Assembly (NCBI GenBank): GCA_036365515.1
Contig: CM070873.1
Span: forward strand, 215,621,376 to 215,685,375
Direction: 5' to 3'
DNA: 64,000 bases
Source: Torymus aiolomorphi
Taxonomy: Eukaryota; Arthropoda; Insecta; Hymenoptera; Torymidae
Shown here: one piece after another, positions 34,809 through 43,855 of the stretch
Layout of the letters: each line of letters opens with the position of its first letter
Numbering within the stretch: the stretch's first letter is position 1
Notes under the pieces: generated by a model
Told to the model about the DNA's origin: nothing
Database searches by the model: none
The model's input: the letters and a program-made list of their open reading frames with translations, nothing else
Position numbers and translations under genes: made by a program

Positions 34809-35509
34809 ATGGACTTCAAAGAGCAACTGGTAAAGCTACCAATAGAAAATGTTGACACAGTCGTAGAACATGATAAAAGGGCAAAGCGACACGGCGATCT
34901 ACTTTCTAATAGTATACGAGCTATCTTCTGCGGACCATCAAACTGTGAAAAAACCAATAGTTTACTTGCTCTCATAACACATCCAAATGGCGTTAGATTT
35001 GAAAACGTATACGTCTATTCAAAGTTTTTAAATCAGTCAAAATATAAACTTTAAATAAAATTTTAGAACTTATAGAGGGTGTACAATATTTTCCGTTCAG
35101 CGAGCATGAGGTAGTTGTCGATCCTGATCATGCACTTCCAAACTCTGTCATGCTATTTGACGATATTGCTTGTGAGAAACAAGATAATGTTAGAGCCTTT
35201 TTCTGCATGAGCAGACATACAAAGGTTGACTGTTTTTATCTATGTCAAACTTATGCTCACATTCCCAAACATCTTGTCAGAGATAATGTAAACTTACTTG
35301 CTATTTTTATACAAGAAGTAAATCTAAAACATATCTACAACGATCATATGAATACCAATATAATTTATGTACAGTTTAACGAATTATGCTCTAAGTGTTG
35401 GAGAGATGATAAGCATGGTTTTCTAGTCATCGATAAAGATAGAGGAATAAATGATGGTAGACTTCGCAAGGGCTTCGACAATTTTGCTATAAATATAGTA
35501 TGCACGTAG
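34809..35509 (+). pseudogene. Polinton genome-packaging ATPase (FtsK/HerA type), frameshifted
   Basis: The start is MDFKEQLVKLP at 34809. A Walker A-like GPSNCEKT (residues 42-49) has Glu where the P-loop's invariant Gly is expected. The first frame stops at about 35052-35054 after SKYKL. Coding resumes in another frame through VQYFPFSEHEVVVDPDH-type sequence into Walker B MLFDDIACEKQ (about 35150) and CQTYAHIPKHLVRDNVN. It ends TAG at 35507-35509. The expected role is pumping DNA into capsids, as in Polintons, adintoviruses and giant-virus A32-like ATPases. The frameshift and the P-loop change both argue that it is dead. It is the first gene of the rightward block. Confidence 0.85.
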
Positions 35510-35550
35510 GTGATAATCAACAGTTTCTGACTGAACGTTAAAACGATAAC

Positions 35551-36430
35551 ATGGCTGACTTTCAACGAGAAAAGAAGGTGCTTCGTCAACTTGTTAAAGC
35601 ACGAGATGCGATTAAAGGCAAATATAGAATATTAAAACTTGGAATAGACAATGCCGAAAAGATTTTAAGTGAAACTTTCAATAGTTGATCCTCTTCAAAA
35701 ACTTGTAGCTCAGAAAAGTATTAAACAAAGTAGTGTCGAAGATAACACCATCGAACAAAGTAGCGTCAAACAAAATGAAAGTTTTGACAGTGAGTTTAAT
35801 GATACGTTACAGAATGTCTACGAGACATCTTTCGAAACAGCAGGTAGCGATATCGAAGATGACTCTGATTTATACATCAAGGCCCTTAAGCTCAATCAGT
35901 CCCAGTATCTTGACAAAATTTATAGAGTACGAAATGAAAATGGTGAATTTTTTATTGGTAATTTACCGATTAGCTTTTATAGTAACAAAATTAAAGTTAA
36001 TGGAGTGGGATACCCGAAAACTACAGGATTACTCGAATTACTCATAGCGAAACAATCAAATAAAAATAATATAAGTCCAGATGATTTAAAAAATTATCAC
36101 AAAATTTTAAAACTATCGTCTGCTCATAACAAGCTATATGACAAGAACGAAAGGATTCGTGTTCATAATAGTAATAAATTCAATAATATTATTGCTCCAA
36201 AGTTCAATATTACCTCGAGAGCAACTACTGGAGAACCGATTAAAGGTAACTCATTACCTCGTTATAAAACTGCTTTAGACTATGTCTACTGGGATGATCC
36301 AAACTAGCTCGTTGACCCTCTTCAATTACTAATAGCTGAAAGATCTGCCGAAAATCCAAGTCACGTAAACGAGATACACTCTATAATCGACGAAATGCGT
36401 GAAGGGGCTATATATATATATCGCACATGA
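35551..36430 (+). pseudogene. Conserved Polinton ORF (DUF8207-like), one frameshift and one nonsense codon
   Basis: The true start is probably ATG at 35551 (MADFQREKKVLRQLVKARDA). The frame ends in TGA at about 35686, and the main frame continues through DPLQKLVAQ to a TAG at 36305-36307. Sequence after that TAG still reads as family C-terminus (LVDPLQLLIAERSAENPSH) to TGA at 36428-36430. Core motifs are YLDKIYRVRNENGEFFIGNL, GVGYPKTTGLLELL, and YVYWDDPN near the end. Insect Polintons usually carry this ORF between the ATPase and the next block. Its function is not established; a virion or morphogenesis role is a guess from its neighbours. It lies 41 bases after the ATPase stop. Confidence 0.75.
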
Positions 36431-36486
36431 ATATATGAATCATTCTTAAAATGAGCGTTGACATCACAGTGTAAGAAAGACAGGTG

Positions 36487-36509
36487 GTCCAAAGGACCAC
36501 CTCCACGCA
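36487..36509. other. Short perfect hairpin downstream of the Polinton ORF
   Basis: AGGTGGTCC, an AAA loop, then GGACCACCT: a 9-bp perfect stem about 50 bases after the end of the DUF8207-like ORF. It may be a 3'-end or packaging-related structure, or simply a repeat. Confidence 0.45.
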
Positions 36510-36746
36510 TGCTGGTTGTGTGCAGATCGTGTGGTAGTTGCGCGACAATTCACCAGAGGGATCGGTGTCGTAAAGACAAACATGGCATCTCGTTTCTTTT
36601 CGTAGTTTTGTAAATAAACTACAAACTTAATGAATCAAGATTGTATTGAAGTAAGATAATTCTCTTAAAATATTAAAAGCGTATTAAAAATTATTTTGTA
36701 TACATTTACATTGAATTACTAATGTTTTTTAAAGAATTTCTTTGGA

Positions 36747-37535
36747 ATGATTCGCCAAGCAGCCTGTCAAAATGATCATCCGAATTTGCCAACTTTTTTA
36801 CAATTATATAAAATTTTATCGTTGTACAAAATACTGAAACCTCCAAAATATGGAAATTGCACTGTTGAAAAAGGGATTAGTCTTGAAACTACGTCAATAA
36901 CCATAAATGATATTAAAAACATTTTCAAAAATCGTAGTAAAATGAACATTAGTGAACATCTGAAGGAATTAAAAGAACAAATAAACAATCTAATTGATTG
37001 CGATCAAGTAGAATGTGATGATATATTCGATCACGATTATTGTAGTGCTCCTGTATTAAGCTGTATTATCTACTATGTTACTGGTTTTCTATGTAGGAAA
37101 TTGAGTAAAAAGCATAATTCATGTGAAATATGTAAATTAGTTTTTGCTATTCAACCAGCTAAAGCTACATCACCTGAAGCACTTTTGGTAAATATTAAAT
37201 CTAAAGGAAAGTTGATTCACCCAAGTACAATTTTATATAATTTATTTGCTGAAACTGAAAAATACTTCCAGGAAGCAATAGCTTCTGCTGATTGTTTTAT
37301 TTATGATAAGATTATTGACAATTTATTGCGCAATTATAGATTTCACTTCCCATGTTCACATAAAGAAGATGTTATAGCTGACTGTATATATTACTACATT
37401 AGGATGAGAATGCTCATACTCGCTAACGCTCATGCTGCAAATGTTGGGCGGGCATCGAACACACATAAACGTGCACAACGGGAAAGAGCAGAAAGCAGCG
37501 TTATAGCAACGGTGATTTCAACTTTTTCCAACTAA
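36747..37535 (+). pseudogene. P-element-like (THAP9-type) transposase, C-terminal fragment
   Basis: One open frame of 262 codons without the N-terminal THAP or catalytic parts. MIRQAACQNDHPNLPTFLQL is internal to the family (usually preceded by an ENxFS-like segment), so the first Met is not the real start. Typical C-terminal features are LYKILKPPKYGNC, SCIIYYVTGFLCRKLSKKH and a following CEICK, equivalent to the YxxGYxxRK..C..C motif. The last ~35 codons, after YYIRMRM, look like non-family sequence. It sits inside the Polinton between the conserved ORF and the duplicated right end. The DNA just after the stop (37543-37580) matches the termini of the element at 13940-14690, so it is probably this transposon's own end. 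Confidence 0.75.
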
Positions 37536-37542
37536 ATAGTGA

Positions 37543-37585
37543 ACGTACTTTCGCCTTAGGATAGAGAAAAATACTATGTATTACT
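37543..37585 (+). repeat. Likely 3' terminal region of the P-like transposon
   Basis: GAACGTACTTTCG, a short GC stretch, then AGAAAAATA, TAT and TACT follow in the same order as the outward-reading ends of the element at 13940-14690. The TIR boundary cannot be fixed. Confidence 0.45.
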
Positions 37586-37669
37586 CGGCTTCGCCTCGGC
37601 CGTCATGCCACATACGTGCGGAAGTTCAATTTTCCCCCCTTGTAAGAAAATCTACTATTATTCATCTCG

Positions 37670-38070
37670 AGTAAGACGCAAATCAGTCGAAAGCGAGATA
37701 GTGAGAGAGATTATAGCTTTGTTTGCGTCATGTCCGCAAGCGCTATAAAACGCAAATTTAGATAAGAGTATACATATGACTTGATAGCCAAGTGGGTAAG
37801 GTGACTGCTCAGTGATCTGGAGATCGTGAGTTCGAATCCACCCTCCGGCGTTTTTTTGTTACATATAAAAAAATTATTTTGTAATGTATTTATTTAGTAT
37901 TATCCATAGTCGATAAAAAAGTAAATAAATTAATAGTTGAAATTATCCTGAGTCGGTAAAACAGTATATATAAATTAATAATAATTTACCTACAGTTAAC
38001 GCAGGGTCTTACCAACAGGGGAAAGCCGGGAGTGGGTGAGCCAGAAACGGCAAGGGAGACGTAAAGCGTA
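37670..38070. repeat. Extra copy of Polinton right-end sequence
   Basis: It matches 38905-39270 closely: the GACGCAAAT...ATAGCTT block, the tRNA-like module (37778-37850), the AAAAAATTATTTTGTAATGT block and ACCTACAGTTAACGCAGGG. It stops within the C-rich minisatellite. Its presence means either a nested second Polinton end or a local duplication. Confidence 0.75.
37778..37850 (+). repeat. tRNA-like module, copy 2
   Basis: GATAGCCAAGTGGGTAAGG (A-box region) and GAGTTCGAATCCACCCTCC (intact B-box). This is the best preserved of the three copies. An acceptor stem is not evident at the 5' side, so it is probably a tRNA-derived insertion and not a tRNA gene. Confidence 0.6.
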
Positions 38071-38529
38071 TGAAACAGTTTTACCTCAAGGATTTCAATA
38101 TGGAGTGGGGAGACGTTATGGAATGGGAAGATATTGGTGAATAAAAAATTTTAAGGGTAATGGAGAAGTTGATAGACATGCAGAACCTCACAGGATAGGA
38201 GCGAGGTAGGGCTCCTATCCACCTTAAAAATTTTTTAATCATATAGCTGACCGCTAGGTCGCTACGGTGCTCTCGCAAGCAGTCAGTCGGAGCATGGGTT
38301 ATATAAGCGTGATGAGGTCGTTAGAGGCTTTCATTCCCTAAAAATGGGTCAAAGCAGCTCGGTCGTTGCTCCTGAGCAATAACAACTGATACAAAACGAT
38401 ACAAAAAAGTCGCAGTTGAAAAAAGGTTTGGAAAATTTTTTAACAAATACCTGTTCTTTGCCCGAGCAGCAGGCTTATAAAAAGTTTTAAATATTTATAA
38501 GTAGATAAGCGCGGTCGTGGCAGCAGCAG

Positions 38530-38866
38530 CAGCACGATGAAGTACATTGTCGACGTGTAAGGATTCAAGATTACCTTGAACGAATTCGTCAGTCTTCCCG
38601 TCCAAACCGCCATGTGCATGGGACAAGTTGCTGGACAAAAGCAAGTCTGAAAATCGCTGGCTTGAGGATAATTTCCATGGAATTATGTGGAGAGCAGGCA
38701 GCATACCATATGACGAGCTCAAAAGAACACTGAGCGATATACTCCACGGCGTAGAGATATATGTAATAACCCTTAATTTTATAAGACGAAAGAGTGTGGA
38801 TAAGGAGAGCGCAATTGAAATACTCACGAGTTCCAAGAATCGCGCTATGCGAATATCGGAATAAAG
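38530..38866 (+). pseudogene. Second relic of the FHGIxW insect mobile-element ORF
   Basis: It starts near 38536 with MKYIVDV, a stop, then GFKITLNEFV. After a frameshift it runs from 38628 as 78 open codons with ENRWLEDNFHGIMWRAGSIP and then VEIYVITLNFIRRKSVDKES, ending at TAA near 38864. It is homologous to 28509-28950, but here it lies within the Polinton limits, between two copies of right-end sequence. It may be cargo of this Polinton lineage. Function is unknown to me. Confidence 0.6.
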
Positions 38867-38904
38867 AGGAGGTGAGATAGATAACGCATGAGAGAGAGAG
38901 CGAG

Positions 38905-39500
38905 AGAGAGAGAGGGAGAGATTATAGCTTCGTTTGCGTCAAGCCCGCGCGCGCTATAAGACGCAAATTTAGATGCGATTATACATATGACTCGATAGCC
39001 AAGTGGGTAAGGTGATCAGTGGGTAGGGTGGGCTCAGTAATCTGGAGATCGCGAGTTCGAATCCACCCTCCGAAATTTTTGTTACATATAAAAAAATTAT
39101 TTTGTAATGTATTTGTTTAGCATTATCTATAGTCGATAAAAAAGTAAATAAATTAATAGTTGAAATTATCCTAAGTCGGTAAAACAGTATATATAAATTA
39201 ATAATAATTTACCTACAGTTAGCGCGCAGGGTCTTACGAACAGGGGGTGCCGGGAGGGGGTGAGCTAGAAACGACAAGAGGAAGGGGTGAGCCAGAAACC
39301 ACAAGGGGAGGGGGTGAGCCAGAAACCACAAGGGGTGGGGGTGAGCCAGAAACCACAAGGGGAGCGGGTGAGCCAGAAATCGCAAGGGGAGGGGGTGAGC
39401 TAGAAACAACAAGGAGAGGGGACAAGGGAAGGGGGTGAGAGGAGGGGAGGGGAGCAAGGGGGAGGGGGTACTGAGCCAGAACCATCCTAGCTATACTACT
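38905..39500. repeat. Right terminal inverted repeat of the Polinton
   Basis: Mirror image of 32361-32930: the G/A-rich tail, GCCCGCGCGCGC, the tRNA-like module (38989-39073), CAGTTAGCGCGCAGGGTCTT, a G-rich minisatellite of ~27-bp units (39240-39440), and the terminal CCATCCTAGCTATACTACT ending at 39500. It has an extra ~115-bp AT-rich block that is shortened in the left TIR. Confidence 0.85.
38989..39073 (+). repeat. tRNA-like module, copy 3, with internal duplication
   Basis: The same A-box and B-box as at 37778-37850, but about 12 bases longer because of a local duplication of GTGGGTA/GGTG in the anticodon region. This rules out a functional tRNA fold. Confidence 0.6.
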
Positions 39501-39790
39501 GCCCGAGCCATCCCAGTGGATCGAACAACTTTGACACCTCTGAAAGGAGAATTCGCTTTGTTACACGATTAGTTTTCTTGATAGGTTTAATCTTAAAACG
39601 GAAAGAATTTTGTTGGGGATTCTACATAAGATCCCAGGTCGACACGTCCACATTGTCCATATCAAAGTAAATAGGCTTACTAGAACAGGGCTCTGGAAGC
39701 TGTTCGGTGCGTTTAGGAGCTCATTTGCTCAGTCGAATACTGGCTTGATTAAAAAGGTTTTGTAAATCCTGTTCGAGTTGACGTGTCCCT
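39501..39790 (-). pseudogene. BEL/Pao pol fragment (end of reverse transcriptase), right of the Polinton
   Basis: On the minus strand, ending at the Polinton terminus, the sequence reads STWDLM-stop-NPQQNSFRFKIKP (about 39635-39590) and then TKRILLSEVSKLFDPLGWL (about 39560-39505). This is the conserved Pao-type segment between reverse transcriptase and RNase H. The rest of the domain (RNase H) resumes on the other side of the Polinton at 32345. About 70-80 codons that should lie between are missing, so insertion was accompanied by loss of flanking sequence. Confidence 0.85.
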
Positions 39791-41069
39791 TAAAGGGTGT
39801 CAGCGCCAAACAAAAAGTCGACCATGCATCGATTATCTCGTATAACGGCTGCTACCTGAAGGAATTGAGCTTAAAAACCTGCTGCCAAAAAAAATGTTCA
39901 GCTTTATTGTATCAATTACATAATATTAATTATTTACACATATACAGATTGTTCTTAACTACTGCATAATTCACACTCCCGATGAAGATTATACCTGAAA
40001 GCAGGCAGCACTGGGGGTGGGGTTTTTTTATTTAGGTCGAGCTCCAATTTCTTACTGCGGTGCTAGTGTTAAAGACCCTGTGTGCTATGGCTCCACCTAT
40101 GAGGAGATGGAAAATATTCCTCGCTCCTAGATCTTCAATGGCCCTTTGGATGTCAGGGTTACCGGGCGTACTTCTGTATCTTGAGAGCCCGAGCTCGCTC
40201 GAGATCGGACTATTCGCCATCAACTTGGGCATCTATCACCACACCTAGAGTCCCCATGGAGTCATGGCGAGCAATTCTAACGCCGTGGGTGAGGGGGCAT
40301 ATCTGCCGGACGGGGTTGTTGGTTTCTGACAATATTGACAATATGGACCCCGCACGGCAGCACCGATCTTTGTGTCTTCCCCTGGTGGTTCTAGCTCTGG
40401 TGGGAAGGGCTCCGATTCTTACTTCAAGTAGAACTACAAGCTAATTATGGGGCTTGAGTTGAACCGTAGGTAACGGTAAGCAATAGATAGTTTTGAGGTT
40501 TGGTTTTTTCCCCAAATAATTAGTATCTGGAATTTTTATTATGTGGCCGACTATGACGTCAGCATAAAATCGTCAATGAGTTAAAATTAGCCACAGCAAG
40601 TCTTGAAATTTGGGTCCTGAGTGCAATTGTTCGTTCAACGATTTTCCAATTGTGGACCTTTGTGACGCATTAAAAACGACACTTATGCTTCTTTCGCTGC
40701 CCTTTTACTTTAATATTCCATAATGCGGAATGAAGTGTCAGTGTACCAGCGCCATATGCCTCAGGTTAAGGTATTCTCTCATGAATGCGTTATAGAGTTC
40801 CTTAAGTTTCAGATCCTTTTCGAGCTTGCTTTTCTGGAGGATCCAACAAGCCACAGCAATGACCTTTGAGTCGCTTAGATCCGGCGGGGTAGTCTTGAAG
40901 GGCAAGCTTACCAAAAATCGCTTACGTCTTGAGTCAAAATTGTGAGGGTATCGCTCACAAACAAGATCTCACATGCGTTCTCTGCGAGAGAGGTAATGCT
41001 AGGGCCTAGGCGTTGGTGGTTCTTCGACTTCCCGAAAAGCCTTAAGGGGACGCTGACCTTGCCTGTTTT
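39791..41069 (-). other. Decayed retroelement-like DNA; no intact gene
   Basis: On the minus strand, short open stretches such as NPDIQRAIEDLGARNIFHLL (about 40175-40110) read like a coding remnant. Codon-like composition fades elsewhere. I cannot assign a family. Polypeptide-like fragments at 42405-41993 on the same strand may belong to the same element, split by the foldback element between them. Confidence 0.35.
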
Positions 41070-41792
41070 ACCATGTGACCTGACCAATTCAGCGAAATCA
41101 GTTTTTCAAAGTTTTCTTTTGAATGAATGAACGGATTCTGTTAAAATTTGGCAAGGTTATAGGAAATGGAAAAATAAAGTGCGGACAGCTCCCCAAAACA
41201 CAAAACTTACAAAAAAAAAAAAAATTCTATTTACGCTTTCTATCGCATTCATACCGCGGCGTTAGTGACGCAGTGAAGTACTTCGTTTGTTCTTTACCAT
41301 AAAAATATACGACCTTTATTTGGAAAAGTGGCACTTGCCCGCACTTTCTATTTACACGAGAATTCATAAGAAATTTTTAGCATACCTCATAATAGTCATA
41401 TCTTCAGAAAGTTTGAAAAACTTTGAGATGTAGATTCGTCAGCTAGAAGCCATATTTGTTTTCTTCTGTCAACAGATGGCACTGCGTCTTACATGTGCGC
41501 GCATACGATGCCAACGCAATTGGGTTTGTTTACAGTCGCGAGTGAGTGAGAATACAGCTACTGAATTGGTTAGGTCCACTGTTAGATCAGATCACTAACG
41601 TCGCGGTATGAATGCGGCAGGAAGTAAATAGAATTTTTCTTTTTTTTTGTAAGTTTTTGTGTTTTGGGGAGCTGTCCGCACTTCATTTTTCCATTTCCTA
41701 TAACCTTGCCAAATTTCAAAAGAATCCGTTCATTCGTTTAAAAGAAAACTTTGAAAAACTGATTTCGCTGAATTGATTAGGTCAGATGGTGG
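41070..41792. mobile_element. Foldback element with ~190-bp arms
   Basis: The arms 41070-41275 and 41590-41792 are reverse complements at well over 90 percent, including GGAGCTGTCCGCACTT, the A/T runs and GCGGTATGAATGCG. The termini are ACCAT(g/c)TGACCT. The loop of about 310 bases is unique. There is no ORF and no clear target duplication. Confidence 0.8.
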
Positions 41793-42410
41793 GAGCGTGC
41801 TGCGTTTTTCCCGAAGGAACCCGTCCAAATACAGTCTCCTGGGTGACTAATTTGTTGTCACTGCCCTTCCGTGATCATCGGAGTAGTAACTGGTCCTATA
41901 AGTATGCTCTCTAATAGGAATTATACAGTTAAAACGACCGAGAACGCCCAAGGCGTAGTCTGCCAGTCAAAGTCCTCGTACCTACTCCCAGTTTAGAGCC
42001 GACAATCATCGTTGGCAATACGGATATGAGGTTTTGAAAAACCAACGCCTGCCTGCATGCAAGCCTCGAAGTTCGGGTCAATAGGTGAGCATAATATAAC
42101 AGCCACTAATGCTGTCAAGGCTCCAAGCGAGGCTTCAGCGATGACCATCACCGGCACATTGACTGGCGTTGTTCTTAAGGCAAGCTGATGCACGACTCTC
42201 TCAGAGAGAAGACATTTCGGCGCCTTGATAGAGTAGAGCTCGGACCTTCACTGAAGTTCCTTGTGGGCTTTTTAGCCGTGACTGAGCTGACTTGGTCGAG
42301 CTGAGTTGTTACAGCGAGTGCTGCTCTGTCGGATACCTCGTTCGGGGCTTCCGCTGGGGCTGCAGAGATCGGCTTATGCTGACTGAGAGACTCGCGTCCA
42401 TGCAAGGTAG
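41793..42410 (-). other. Degenerate minus-strand coding remnant of unknown type
   Basis: Minus-strand open stretches 42405-42175 and 42193-41993 contain AEASLGALTALVAVIL and SPIDPNFEACMQAGVGF. They look protein-like and not random. I do not recognise the family; a retroelement ORF is the most likely source. Confidence 0.35.
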
Positions 42411-42415
42411 TATGG

Positions 42416-42423
<8 letters not shown>

Positions 42424-42455
<32 letters not shown>

Positions 42456-42605
42456 CGATGGTATGTCCTCCAAAGTGTAAAAATGAGTTATTGATTATTG
42501 AAAATTGATTATTGACTATTGATTATTGCTTATTGATTATTGATATAACTATTGAGTATCGACCGTTACTGATAAGTACTGACTGTTACTATTGAACTTT
42601 GGCTG
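42424..42605 (+). repeat. (GA)n followed by ATTGATT-type simple repeat
   Basis: A GA run of about 14 units (42424-42451) is followed by about 110 bases made of ATTGATTATTG variants and then two ACTATTGAACTTTG units. Confidence 0.85.
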
Positions 42606-43318
42606 TTATTATTGAACTTTGCTACGCACAAATACAAGGAGACAATATTTTATGGCGGTACTGATGTACAAAATCTTGCATATGCATACCCCAGACTACC
42701 TGGAGTGTCTCTTCTCCAGGTATGTGCCCAGATTCGCAACTAGGGGCGAAATAAAAGATTTTATAGCACCACCGATGCGTACTGAAACTGGAATAAAATC
42801 TTTCAGTGTAGAAGATACGCATCTATGCAATTCTCTGCCTGCTGAGGTTAAGAAACTTTCATCGCTTAGCAGGTTCAAAACTGCTTTGAGAGGGCATCTC
42901 CTTGATCGCGACTAACCACTCGCAAAATGGACGACTCTGTATGTTAATTTATACAATGTGTCGTCCCATTAGCGTAAGTGATGAGTGCGAGTGGGAGATT
43001 AGTATTTTAGTTCATTTTTAATTTTTAGTTATAAGTTCTATTTTGTACAACCTGGCTATGTCATCGATTTTTCTAGTCTAGTCAACTAAATTTTTTAGTC
43101 ATCCGTGATATCACTAATTCTAGTCTTTAACTTACTATTCAGTATTATTAGATCTTAATAATAATTGGACTGTTACTATACCAAATTAGTATTGTATTTT
43201 ATAAATTTTATTTTACTGTATTATATGCACGATTTATTGATGAATGTTTTTATACATGTTTTATATGTTTGTAAATGCAACTTATTTACAATAAATTACT
43301 ATTCTATTCTATTCTATA
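42606..43318 (+). mobile_element. 5'-truncated LINE, 3' end with TTCTA tail
   Basis: The open frame 42619-42915 (98 codons) matches the C-terminal tail that follows the reverse transcriptase in CR1/Jockey-like LINEs: VLMYKILHMHTPDYLECLF, TRGEIKDFIAPP, then CNSLPAEVKKLSSLSRFKTA and LRGHLL. About 400 bases of 3' UTR follow. The element ends in a short tandem (ATTCT)n at 43301-43316, typical of LINEs with microsatellite tails. Everything upstream, including the RT catalytic core, is missing. Confidence 0.75.
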
Positions 43319-43850
43319 TATTGTTAATCTAATTATTGGCATTGAGAGGTAATGATTGCGATCGGGAGCAACCTACTTTGACATCAATTCAAGGTAGACT
43401 TTATGTGGAAGGTTAGTAGAAATATGTATTAAATATCACGGAAAAAATATTTAGAGTAGGTACTACAGTCAAGTTTTATAACATGTACCGTTCAGGTATT
43501 TCTCTTCAAAGTTTAAATTCTTCTTACGTTTCTTTTTAGCATCAAATATTCATTTAATTCAATAATAAATTATGTTTGAGGAAGCTAACTATCAATGAAT
43601 TGACAGCTTTTCTTACGCACCTCAAAAATTGTTCTAGAAGCATATAGGAAAGCAGCCTTTTTCGGTAGTCTGCTCATACATGCCCATAAATACTACCTTT
43701 GCAACTTTTCCAACAGGATTTTCCTCCCTGTCCGTTTCAAATGTTGCTTCACCCATGATCAATACAAACCCCAACATGTCCTATCCTCCGCAAATTCTTT
43801 GACACCGCTTGTAAAAATGAAAAGTAGGCGAGCAGTCAGATTCTGGCGGC
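43319..43850. other. No gene seen; spacer before CpG-rich promoter
   Basis: Moderately AT-rich, unremarkable sequence. No repeat or ORF can be supported. Confidence 0.5.
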
Positions 43851-43855
43851 AGCTA

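Larger units (their letters stand above)
32361..39500. mobile_element. Polinton/Maverick relic (~7.1 kb) with terminal inverted repeats
   Basis: The ends are inverted copies of each other: AGTAGTA(c/t)A(t/g)CTAGGATGG begins at 32361, and its reverse complement ends at 39500. Both start 5'-AG, as Polintons do. Inside are a capsid-like fragment, adenain-type protease, PLA2-like/hydrophobic protein, packaging ATPase and a conserved virion-associated ORF. This gene set is diagnostic of Polintons (Mavericks/adintovirus-like elements). PolB and retrovirus-type integrase genes are absent, so it is an internally deleted, inactive copy. A 6-bp target duplication is not evident: the flanks are CGTTAC and GCCCGA. 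A P-like transposase fragment and a duplicated right-end segment are included. Confidence 0.85.

Noticed and set aside
36747..37535. Complete transposase gene starting at its first ATG
   Set aside because: The first Met lies within a conserved internal segment of P-like transposases. The THAP and catalytic parts are absent.
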